A stretch of 64,000 nucleotides of DNA, taken from NCBI GenBank assembly GCA_934177485.1, contig CAKPPF010000002.1, positions 62,001 to 126,000 on the forward strand, written 5' to 3'. A program made the position numbers and the translations under genes. Positions within the stretch are counted from its first letter, which is position 1, and every line of letters starts with the position of its first letter. This document shows positions 17,464-25,491 of this stretch, piece after piece. A model generated the notes under the pieces. That model searched no databases and was not told where the DNA came from. It was given only the letters and a program-made list of their open reading frames with translations. The stretch comes from an uncultured Clostridia bacterium (GTDB lineage Bacteria > Bacillota > Clostridia > TANB77 > CAG-508).

Positions 17464-19053
17464 ATGAAACAAATAAACGGATATGTAAGCTTCGTTTTAC
17501 ATGCTCACCTTCCATTTGTTCATCACCCGGAAAGTGAAGATTATTTAGAAGAGCAATGGTTATTTGAAGCTATTTCTGAAACATATATACCATTATTATT
17601 AAATTTCAAAAAATTAGAGGACGAAAAGGTTGATTTTAGAATTACTATGTCAATGACTCCTCCTCTTCTTTCTATGTTAGACAACAAACTATTGCAAAAA
17701 CGTTACATTAAATATTTAGAAAAGCATATTGAGCTTTGTAAAAAAGAACTTGAGCGTACAAAATATGATGAAAGATTAAATAGTTTATCTAAATACTATT
17801 TTGATAGATATTCAAATGATTTGCACATATTTAAAGATGTGTATAATTGTAATATTATACACGGTTTCAAACATTTTCAAGATATTGGCGTATTAGAAAT
17901 AATAACTTGTGGTGCAACACATGGTTTCTTCCCTATTTTATTTGTTAATGAAAAAACTGTAAGAGCACAAATTGCTGTTGGAGTTCAGACTTATGAGAAA
18001 TATTTTGGAAGAAAGCCACGTGGTATTTGGCTTCCAGAATGTGGTTATGTACCAGAGGCTGATAAATATCTAAAAGAATTTGGCATTGAATATGTTATAA
18101 CTGAAACGCATGGAATTTTATATGCAAACCCTACCCCTATTTATGGAACTTGTAGCCCAATAGTTTCTCCTGAAGGAGTTGTTGCTTTTGGTAGAGATTT
18201 AGAATCTTCTCGTCAAGTTTGGAGTTCTATAAATGGTTATCCTGGAGATTATAATTATAGAGAATATTATAGAGATATTGGTTATGACTTAGATTACGAT
18301 TACATTAAACCATATATTGCTTCTAATGGTGTTAGAGTTCCAACAAGCATAAAATATTACAGAATTACTGGTAAAGATTGTGAAAAAGATTATTATAATC
18401 CTCAATGGGCTTTAGATTCTGTATATAAACAAGCTGGTCATTTCTTTGACTCAAGGCAGGCTCAAATAAATAATATTGCACCTTATATGGATAAACCACC
18501 AATTATATTATGTCCTTATGATGCAGAGCTTTACGGTCACTGGTGGTATGAAGGTCCATTATGGCTTTATACTTTATTTAAAAAAATTTACTATGATAAA
18601 TGCAACTTTGCTTTAATTACACCTGGCGAATACATTGATAAATATCCAGAAATGCAAGAATGTACACCATGTCGTTCTAGTTGGGGTGCTAATGGATACA
18701 ATGGTGTATGGCTTAACGAAACAAATGATTATGCTCATAGACATTTACATAAAGCCGGAGATAGAATGGTTGAACTTGCTCATCTATTCCCTAATGAAAA
18801 CAACAAATTAAAAAAAGCTGCATTAAACCAATGTGCTCGTGAATTATTGCTTGCGCAGAGTAGTGACTGGTTATTTATAATAACAAATGGAACTATGGTA
18901 GATTATGCAAAAAAAAGAATAAAAGACCATATTGGTAGATTTACAAAGTTATATTATGCTTTAAAAAATAATGAAATTGATGAAAAATTCTTAAAAGATA
19001 TTAATAAAAAAGATCCTATATTCCCAGATATAGATTACATGATATATTATTAA
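17464..19053 (+). CDS. GH57 1,4-alpha-glucan branching enzyme (DUF1957 type)
   Basis: The 529-residue protein has the five GH57 conserved regions: HAHLPFVHHPE (residues 13-23), CGATHGFFP, GIWLPECGY with the nucleophile Glu, CPYDAELYGHWWYEGP with the acid/base Asp, and a C-terminal helical domain with SSWGANGYNGVWLNE. Such enzymes form alpha-1,6 branches in glycogen. An unrelated GH57 alpha-amylase activity is less likely given WLPECGY and length. It is preceded by AAGGAG and follows the DUF4912 gene; no other glycogen genes are in the window. Confidence 0.9.
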   Translation: MKQINGYVSFVLHAHLPFVHHPESEDYLEEQWLFEAISETYIPLLLNFKKLEDEKVDFRITMSMTPPLLSMLDNKLLQKRYIKYLEKHIELCKKELERTKYDERLNSLSKYYFDRYSNDLHIFKDVYNCNIIHGFKHFQDIGVLEIITCGATHGFFPILFVNEKTVRAQIAVGVQTYEKYFGRKPRGIWLPECGYVPEADKYLKEFGIEYVITETHGILYANPTPIYGTCSPIVSPEGVVAFGRDLESSRQVWSSINGYPGDYNYREYYRDIGYDLDYDYIKPYIASNGVRVPTSIKYYRITGKDCEKDYYNPQWALDSVYKQAGHFFDSRQAQINNIAPYMDKPPIILCPYDAELYGHWWYEGPLWLYTLFKKIYYDKCNFALITPGEYIDKYPEMQECTPCRSSWGANGYNGVWLNETNDYAHRHLHKAGDRMVELAHLFPNENNKLKKAALNQCARELLLAQSSDWLFIITNGTMVDYAKKRIKDHIGRFTKLYYALKNNEIDEKFLKDINKKDPIFPDIDYMIYY

Positions 19054-19083
19054 AACACTAACCATAATGGTTAGTGTTTTAAT
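19052..19083. terminator. Convergent terminator between GH57 and SGNH genes
   Basis: AACACTAACC and GGTTAGTGTT form a perfect 10-bp stem with T runs both ways. It serves the plus-strand GH57 gene and overlaps the 3' end of the SGNH gene. Confidence 0.8.
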
Positions 19084-20135
19084 TTGTCATTTTCTTCTTT
19101 TTTTATTTCTTCATGATATATTTTAGATGAGTTATTCCAAGTTTCATATTCTTTATCATTTTTTCTATTTTTTATATTGTATTTTTCTTGTATTATTTTT
19201 CCCAAGTATTTACTTACTTTTTCTGCACCATATACGTTTAAGTGATCACCTTCGTCTGCAGTATCTGTCTTCCAATCAAATCCAAATTCCTTATAATTTA
19301 AATTCATATCAATAAACTCTAATCCTTGTTCATCTGCGAATTCTTGTGTTTTATTACTTAAATAATATGACCATGATTCTGCAGATGGTAATTCAATTAA
19401 AAGTAATTTTATATTATTTTTTTCACATAGTTTTATCATCTTTTCAAGATATTTAGAGCATTTAGGTCCAATCTCTTTTTCTGGTCTCTCCTCGTTCATG
19501 TAATTTTCTGCATTATTAAATGGTTTTATATCTATATTTAAGTCCATTCCTTTTAAGTCATATTTTTCTATTTTAAATGCATTTATAAAGTCTTCATCGC
19601 TTAACTCAGACCATCTTGAATGAAATCTTGCTATCGGGAAAAAGTATGTTAATATTTCTTTTTTCTTAAACTTGAATGCTTTATCAGTAACTGCTTCAAT
19701 TTTATTCTTACTAAACTTCAAATTATCAAATACTTTTCTATAATTGCTTTCACTACATTCGCTTTCATTAAATGCTGAGTCCATATTTAGCACTATTAAT
19801 TCAGGCTTTTGGTACTTAAGACATTCCTCCATCAAATAATAGGCCGTCCACATTCTTTGACCAGAAGATGCAAAATCATAACTTACTATTCCATACTCAT
19901 CCCATAATGTTATTGGTGATATTCCTCTATATACATCACTATTTCCCATAAAAACAACATCAACAGAATTTTTAGGTTCTTTATACAAACCTTTTATTAT
20001 ATACGACATTCTATTGTCTTCTGCAGTTATCCATTTTGGTACAAATATTTTTGTTATAATACTTAATAATAAATATCCTATTAGTAAAAAGCATATTATT
20101 TTAATTATTATTTTTTTATTCAGTTTTTCTTTCAT
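19071..20135 (-). CDS. SGNH/GDSL-like hydrolase or acyltransferase of a dlt-like operon
   Basis: The 354-residue protein has one N-terminal membrane helix (about 8-30) and an extracytoplasmic SGNH fold: VVFMGNSDVYRGISP (block I, GNSD with the nucleophile Ser) and DEGDHLNVYGAEKVSKYLG (Asp-x-x-His-like block V). In position it takes the place of DltD, which is also an SGNH-type membrane-anchored protein acting with DltB to transfer D-alanine onto teichoic acid. Sequence similarity to true DltD is not obvious, so it is annotated as an analogue. Last gene of the operon. Confidence 0.78.
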   Translation of the reverse strand: MKEKLNKKIIIKIICFLLIGYLLLSIITKIFVPKWITAEDNRMSYIIKGLYKEPKNSVDVVFMGNSDVYRGISPITLWDEYGIVSYDFASSGQRMWTAYYLMEECLKYQKPELIVLNMDSAFNESECSESNYRKVFDNLKFSKNKIEAVTDKAFKFKKKEILTYFFPIARFHSRWSELSDEDFINAFKIEKYDLKGMDLNIDIKPFNNAENYMNEERPEKEIGPKCSKYLEKMIKLCEKNNIKLLLIELPSAESWSYYLSNKTQEFADEQGLEFIDMNLNYKEFGFDWKTDTADEGDHLNVYGAEKVSKYLGKIIQEKYNIKNRKNDKEYETWNNSSKIYHEEIKKEENDKLKH

Positions 20136-20167
20136 TCTTTGTTCCCCTTTTAAGCTAACTAAAATTA

Positions 20168-21754
20168 TTAAAATTGCCCATAAATAAAGCTACTTGCTGA
20201 ATATCCTTTTCCATATATACCAAAGATGATAATAGCAAATATTGTTACATAATATAATAGCCATCTAAATAGTATGTTCTGTTTGCTTATTTTTTCTCTT
20301 AAATTGTAGCCTTTTTCTTGAAGTAAGCTTACTACAAACATTATAGCTATCCCAATTACTAGAACAACAAAATCCCCAGTGCCAAAACCAATCTTAAATA
20401 ACTCTCCATTGAATAATTTTCCTATATTTTCAAATGTAAAAATAGATTTAAAAATTATCCATGCTTCTTTTAATCTATGTGCTCTAAAAATTAGCATTCC
20501 AACTAAAACAATTATTGTTGTTCTTGTCATTTGCCATAATCTATATCCAAAAGTTTGTGTTTTTATTTTAAATATCTTAATCATTTTTGTAAATACAGGT
20601 TCAAATAACATTCCAAGCATTGTTAAAATATAATAATATAATCCATAAAAAATATATTTCCAACTTGCCCCATGCCATATTCCATTTCCAAACCATACAA
20701 AGAACAATGCAAATGCTGCTGGTATTAATTTACCAATATGTCCTTTGAAAATCTTTTTAGACCACGTTGTTAAATTAATACATGCTTTTGAGAAAGATAC
20801 TGGGTAAAAAATATATTCTCTAAGCCATGCTCCTAATGTGATATGCCATCTTCTCCAAAATTCTTGAATGTTTTTAGAAAAAAATGGTCTTCTAAAGTTT
20901 TCAGCCATTGTTATTCCATACATCTGTCCTATTCCTCTTACAATATCTATACAACCTGAAAACTCAGCATATATTTGAACTGTATACAAAATTACTGCCA
21001 TAACAATTATTATTCCACTATAGCTACTATAGTTACCAAAAACTTCATTTACATATAAAGCTGCTCTATCCGCAATAACCATTTTTTTGAATAGTCCCCA
21101 TAGCATAAGTTGTAATGAAAATTTAACTCTAGTATAGTCAAACTCATGTGGTTCATATAATTGTTCTGCTAATTCATCAAATTTTCCAATTGGTCCTTCT
21201 ATCATTTGAGGGAAGAAAGATAAAAATAATGCAACTTTGCCAAAATTTTTTTCAGCTTTATATTTTCCTCTATATACATCTACAACATAGCTAATTGCTT
21301 GTAATGTGTAATAAGATATTCCTAAAGGTAATACTATTTTTCTTAATGGAATTGAAATAGCAAAATTGCACAAATGAATTAGTTTATTAATGTTTTCGCT
21401 TATAAAATTTCCATATTTTAAAACTGCCAAAATTCCAAAGTTAATTATTATAGTTAGAATTAATACAGTTTTCTTGTTTTTATTAGCTTTTTGCTTTAAT
21501 TCTTTCTTTTCTTTTTTCTCTAATCCTTCACATTTTGCTTTTGTTTTTATATCTATTTTATTCATTGCCAATGCTGCATAATAAATTGATACAGTTGTAA
21601 TAATTAGAAATATTGAAAGCTTTGCACTAGACAAAAAATAATATATGTAACTTCCTACTAATAATACACACCATCTTATTTTTTTAGGCATCAAAAAATA
21701 AAGCAATGTTATTGCTATTAGGAAAACTCCAAATTTTAATGAAATTATTGACAT
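20168..21754 (-). CDS. MBOAT-family O-acyltransferase (DltB/AlgI-like)
   Basis: The 528-residue polytopic protein has the MBOAT hallmarks EFWRRWHITLGAWLREYIFYPV and WFGNGIWHGASWKYIFYGLYY with the catalytic His (GIWHG). About eleven hydrophobic segments are visible. MBOAT proteins move an acyl group from a thioester donor across the membrane onto an extracellular polymer. With the adenylation enzyme and carrier protein directly upstream, the donor is most likely an aminoacyl-carrier thioester, as in D-alanylation. Confidence 0.9.
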   Translation of the reverse strand: MSIISLKFGVFLIAITLLYFLMPKKIRWCVLLVGSYIYYFLSSAKLSIFLIITTVSIYYAALAMNKIDIKTKAKCEGLEKKEKKELKQKANKNKKTVLILTIIINFGILAVLKYGNFISENINKLIHLCNFAISIPLRKIVLPLGISYYTLQAISYVVDVYRGKYKAEKNFGKVALFLSFFPQMIEGPIGKFDELAEQLYEPHEFDYTRVKFSLQLMLWGLFKKMVIADRAALYVNEVFGNYSSYSGIIIVMAVILYTVQIYAEFSGCIDIVRGIGQMYGITMAENFRRPFFSKNIQEFWRRWHITLGAWLREYIFYPVSFSKACINLTTWSKKIFKGHIGKLIPAAFALFFVWFGNGIWHGASWKYIFYGLYYYILTMLGMLFEPVFTKMIKIFKIKTQTFGYRLWQMTRTTIIVLVGMLIFRAHRLKEAWIIFKSIFTFENIGKLFNGELFKIGFGTGDFVVLVIGIAIMFVVSLLQEKGYNLREKISKQNILFRWLLYYVTIFAIIIFGIYGKGYSASSFIYGQF

Positions 21755-21778
21755 GATGTTTATCCCCCAATTTTATTT

Positions 21779-22006
21779 TTATTCTTCTTCTAATCTTTGA
21801 ATTAATTTATACATTGCTTCTGCTGAATTAAAATTCTCTGGTAATATGTCTTTTGCTGTAATTTGAATATCAAATTCCTCATCAAGAGCAGCAACTAATG
21901 TTACAATATCAAATGAATCAAGAATCTCATCATCAATTAAACTATTATTATTTTTAAAATCTACCCCTGGTTTAATTCTTTCTAAAACTTTAAATAAATC
22001 TTCCAT
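21779..22006 (-). CDS. Acyl/aminoacyl carrier protein, DltC-like
   Basis: The 75-residue acidic protein has LIDDEILDSFDIVTLVAALDEEFDIQ, where the Ser of DSFD is the 4'-phosphopantetheine site. Length and the DSFD variant (rather than DSL of fatty-acid ACP) are those of DltC-type carriers. It lies 24 bp from the MBOAT gene and 27 bp from the adenylation gene. It would carry the activated amino acid from the adenylation enzyme to the MBOAT protein. Confidence 0.9.
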   Translation of the reverse strand: MEDLFKVLERIKPGVDFKNNNSLIDDEILDSFDIVTLVAALDEEFDIQITAKDILPENFNSAEAMYKLIQRLEEE

Positions 22007-22033
22007 TTTTATGTTCCTTTCTTTATATAAATT

Positions 22034-23542
22034 TTATTTTAACATATTTTTAAGACTAACTCTATCTATTTTACCATTTGCATTATACGGCATTCTTGGT
22101 AACTTTATTATTTGATTTGGGCACATATAAGCAGGCACCTTATTTTTTATCTCTGAAAGTACTTCTGTTTCTTCAAGTTCATCTCCTTGATAAAATAGCA
22201 CAATTTGAGATTTTTCTGTATTGTATACACAAGCACATATTATTACTCCTTCTATATTGTTAGCTGCGTTTTCAATTTCTCCAAGTTCTATTCTATATCC
22301 CATATGTTTTATTTGAAAATCTTTTCTAGATAAATATATTAATTCGCCTTTATTATTATATTTTACAATGTCTCCTGTTCTATATACAGTTTCTGCATAC
22401 TTTTTATTTAGTGGATTTTGTACAAAGACTGAAGCTGTTTTTTCTGGATTATTATAATATCCTAAGGCTAAAAATGAACCTCTTACACATAGTTCGCCAT
22501 CTTCTCCATCTTTAGCTTCTGTTCCATCCTCTTTAACTATAAGAACGTCACAATTATTACATGCTTGTCCAATTGGAAGACTTTCGTTATTATCAAATTT
22601 TCTATTTACAACATAATACGTACAAATATCTGTTGTTTCTGTAGGTCCAAATAAGTTTGCAAACATTGCGTTTGGTAATTTATTAATCCACATATTTAAC
22701 TGTTTAACCGGCATTACTTCTCCAGCAAACATAATCTTTTTTAAACTTGTCAATTGAATTTCATCCAAGGCTTTAAAATTTGCAACAATACAAAGTGCAG
22801 ATGGTACCCAATAAATAGTATTAATTTTCTTTTCGTTTATAAACTCTAATAATTTTATTGGGAATGAAAAATACATCTTTGGTATTATATAAAAAGTTGC
22901 TCCAGTTAAAATTGTAGAAAATACATCTGTTATAGACATACTAAAATAAAATGGTGTTTGACTTCCCCATATTGTATTTTCATTAATGTCAAAAGTTTTT
23001 ACTACCCAGTTTGCATAACTGATTACAGCTCTATGAGAAATTACTGTTCCTTTAGGAACTCCTGTTGAACCAGATGTAAATAATACATACATTGGATTTG
23101 TATCTATCATTTTATTTCTTATATTTTCTATTAATTCTGCATCAATTTCTTCAGCGAGCATTTCTTCATATACACATATATTTGTATCAATTCCATATTC
23201 TTTTGCTTTTGACAGATTTTTACTATCTGTAATGATAGTAACAGGTTCTAAGGTATTTAGTATTAAATTAATTCTTTCAATTGGTGATTTAGTATCTATA
23301 ACAGTATAAAATCCGCCCCCATACAGTGTTCCAAACATTGCTTCTAAGCAATTAACTGTTTTATCTATAAAAATTGCTATTGGTTTATTAAATATGTCCT
23401 TTTTAGCTAAGTATGTTCCTATTTTTTTAGAATTATTCACTAATTGTGAATATGTTACTTCTCGATTATTATCTACATATGAAACTTTTTGTGGATATTT
23501 ATTTTTTGTATTTTCCAAATACTCTAAAATATTTTTAAACAT
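22034..23542 (-). CDS. Amino acid adenylation enzyme, DltA-like
   Basis: The 502-residue protein has the adenylate-forming core motifs in order: YVLFTSGSTGVPKGTVISH (A3), NLFGPTETTD (A5), ELCVRGSFLALGYYNNPE, YRTGDIVKYNNKGELIYLSR (A7), DFQIKHMGYRIELGEIE (A8) and NGKIDRVSLK (A10). Size and domain content match DltA (D-alanine:carrier ligase). The gene order here is A-C-B-D-like, not the canonical dltABCD, so substrate identity (D-Ala or another amino acid) is open. It has its own sigma-A promoter. Confidence 0.85.
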   Translation of the reverse strand: MFKNILEYLENTKNKYPQKVSYVDNNREVTYSQLVNNSKKIGTYLAKKDIFNKPIAIFIDKTVNCLEAMFGTLYGGGFYTVIDTKSPIERINLILNTLEPVTIITDSKNLSKAKEYGIDTNICVYEEMLAEEIDAELIENIRNKMIDTNPMYVLFTSGSTGVPKGTVISHRAVISYANWVVKTFDINENTIWGSQTPFYFSMSITDVFSTILTGATFYIIPKMYFSFPIKLLEFINEKKINTIYWVPSALCIVANFKALDEIQLTSLKKIMFAGEVMPVKQLNMWINKLPNAMFANLFGPTETTDICTYYVVNRKFDNNESLPIGQACNNCDVLIVKEDGTEAKDGEDGELCVRGSFLALGYYNNPEKTASVFVQNPLNKKYAETVYRTGDIVKYNNKGELIYLSRKDFQIKHMGYRIELGEIENAANNIEGVIICACVYNTEKSQIVLFYQGDELEETEVLSEIKNKVPAYMCPNQIIKLPRMPYNANGKIDRVSLKNMLK

Positions 23543-23573
23543 TATATCCTCCTTTATACCATAAGGTATTGCT

Positions 23574-23602
23574 AGTATAACACTTATTTTTTAAAATTTC
23601 AA
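23574..23602 (-). promoter_or_regulatory. Predicted promoter of the dlt-like operon
   Basis: Minus-strand TTGAAA (23597-23602), 17 bp, TATACT (23574-23579). A short dyad ATACC-N4-GGTAT lies just downstream of the -10 box (about 23556-23569). Confidence 0.6.
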
Positions 23603-23711
23603 TACTCAGCTCGTTTATTATTAACATCTTAATTTTTTTAGAATAAAATAGTATAGCTAAAAACTTTTTAGTAGATAATATTATTTATATAAGGGAGGCT
23701 TATTTTATTTT

Positions 23712-24572
23712 ATGAAATCAATTTGTATAAAAACTAACAACACAGAAATTATTGATTATTTACTAAAAAGTACAGAAAAATTAAATATTGAAAATGTATA
23801 TATTAGTATAAAAAAGTTTAAGCATTTTAATAACTTTATTATTCACTATATTGGCACAGAATATATAAAGTTCAATACTTTTTTATCCAATCTACTAACA
23901 AAAATAGTAATTGAATTTTATGAAGAAAACATTTTAAATCAAAGCATAAGTTTGAATTTTTTTTACTTTGATTTAAGTGAAAAAAATAAAATTATTAAAA
24001 ATGCTAAAAATTTGCTTAATGAAGAAAAAAACTATTATTCAAAATACGATATTTTAAATAATGAACTATATATAAAAATTGCAAATTCTCATTCATTATA
24101 TTTACAAGCCTTTATAGATTTTAATTTAAATGATTATACAAATTTTTTAAATACACAACTTGACTTAGCTGTGAATAAATTTTTAATAGATAAAGAATAT
24201 GTTGAATTTGTTAATATATTAAAACTTTATATAAAGTCAGAAGCAGAAAATTCTAAAATAGAACATTTACATCTAATTTATAAAAATAAGAATTCAATAA
24301 TAATAGATGACAACAAAAATATAGTCTCTTGCAATGATAATATAAAAAAATCTAAGTATGTTTCAGATATAACTTTTTCCGCAAATGATTATGCTTTAAA
24401 TACTTTGCTTAGTTTAGTTCCTAAAAAAATAACTATACATCTTGTTGATAATTATCCAGACGAATTTATAAATACTCTCCTTTTAATTTTTCAAGATAAA
24501 ATTAAAATATGTGAAGACTGTGATATATGTAATATGTACAGAATAAAAAATGCTAGAACAGATAAGTTGTAA
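23712..24572 (+). CDS. YtxC-family sporulation protein
   Basis: The 286-residue protein shows the pattern of the YtxC-like family: an N-terminal alpha/beta part, a middle helical part with LQAFIDFNLNDYTNFLNTQLDLAVNKFLIDKEYVEFVNILKLYI split over residues about 135-180, then IEHLHLIYKN and a C-terminal SLVPKKITIHLVD segment followed by CEDCDIC. Genes of this family are conserved in spore formers; the molecular role is unknown. It is transcribed away from the dlt-like operon. The ribosome binding site GGGAGG is unusually far (13 nt) from the ATG. Confidence 0.72.
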   Translation: MKSICIKTNNTEIIDYLLKSTEKLNIENVYISIKKFKHFNNFIIHYIGTEYIKFNTFLSNLLTKIVIEFYEENILNQSISLNFFYFDLSEKNKIIKNAKNLLNEEKNYYSKYDILNNELYIKIANSHSLYLQAFIDFNLNDYTNFLNTQLDLAVNKFLIDKEYVEFVNILKLYIKSEAENSKIEHLHLIYKNKNSIIIDDNKNIVSCNDNIKKSKYVSDITFSANDYALNTLLSLVPKKITIHLVDNYPDEFINTLLLIFQDKIKICEDCDICNMYRIKNARTDKL

Positions 24573-24584
24573 GTTAAATTTAGG

Positions 24585-24624
24585 GTGGCATGTAAGGTTA
24601 TGCCTTATACATGCCATTTTTCTG
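24585..24624 (+). terminator. Terminator after the ytxC-like gene
   Basis: TGGCATGTA and TACATGCCA form the stem, extended by AGG/CCT, followed by TTTTTC. Confidence 0.75.
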
Positions 24625-24764
24625 TATCTACATACATAATGTTGTATATTGTTATAATTTAAGTAAGTACAATTTTAAAAAAAATTCATCTTAAAACAAA
24701 TAAAATAATTTTACATATTTAGAATTTTATGATATATTTTTCTTATATTATAAGGAGAATATAT

Positions 24765-25430
24765 ATGTCTAGTTTTACTTTAAAAATAATCGCCCTAATT
24801 TCAATGCTTTGTGACCACTTAGGATATACAATTTGGGGTCAATTTAGTTTTATGAATTATTTTGGTAGAATAGCATTCCCTATATTTGCTTTTTGCATAA
24901 CAGAAGGATATGTGCATACAAAAAATATAAAAAAATATTTTTTAAGATTAGGAATTTTAGCAATAATATCACAAATTCCATATATGCTTTTTGAAAGTAC
25001 ATTTTTAAATAATATTAATTTAAATATTATTTTCACTTTAATGTTAGGACTTTTTACAATATTGTTGTATGATAAATCTAAAAATAAATTATTAGGTTTG
25101 ATACTAACTATATTGCTTGCATGTTTTGCTCAATTCTTCTATTTTGATTATGGTTGGTTTGGAATAGCTATTATTTTTATTTTTTACATTTTTAAAGATA
25201 ATAAACCATTTATGAATTTATCTTTTATTTTAGCAACTTTTGCAAATTATTATTACATGTTTTTAAGAACATCAAGATTTGAATATCTATTTATTATATT
25301 CTTTGCTTGTTTGTCTTTAATTCCAATAAACTTATACAATGGTCAAAAAGGGAAAAATTCAAAATATTTGCTTTATGTTTTTTACCCATTACATTTTATT
25401 GTTCTTTACTTAGTATCTACTTTTATTTAA
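24765..25430 (+). CDS. TraX-family membrane protein
   Basis: From the ATG at 24765 (behind AAGGAG) the protein is 221 residues with about seven membrane helices. It begins SSFTLKIIALISMLCDHLG and has YFGRIAFPIFAFCITEGYVHTKN, the family signature. TraX is known for N-acetylation of F-pilin in the F plasmid; chromosomal Firmicute homologues are thought to be membrane acyltransferases of unknown substrate. An ATG 36 bp upstream is in frame but lacks a binding site. Confidence 0.85.
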   Translation: MSSFTLKIIALISMLCDHLGYTIWGQFSFMNYFGRIAFPIFAFCITEGYVHTKNIKKYFLRLGILAIISQIPYMLFESTFLNNINLNIIFTLMLGLFTILLYDKSKNKLLGLILTILLACFAQFFYFDYGWFGIAIIFIFYIFKDNKPFMNLSFILATFANYYYMFLRTSRFEYLFIIFFACLSLIPINLYNGQKGKNSKYLLYVFYPLHFIVLYLVSTFI

Positions 25431-25432
25431 AT

Positions 25433-25473
25433 TTAAAAGAGGATTGATTTAAAATATCAATCCTCTTTTTTCC
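25433..25473. terminator. Convergent terminator traX / P-type ATPase
   Basis: AAAAGAGGATTGAT and ATCAATCCTCTTTT form a 14-bp stem followed by a T run on each strand. Confidence 0.85.
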
Positions 25474-25491
25474 ACATTCAATGCTAAAATT

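Noticed and set aside
24583..24624. GGGTGGCA string after ytxC as a T-box remnant
   Set aside because: It is one arm of an ordinary terminator hairpin and no tRNA synthetase gene follows.
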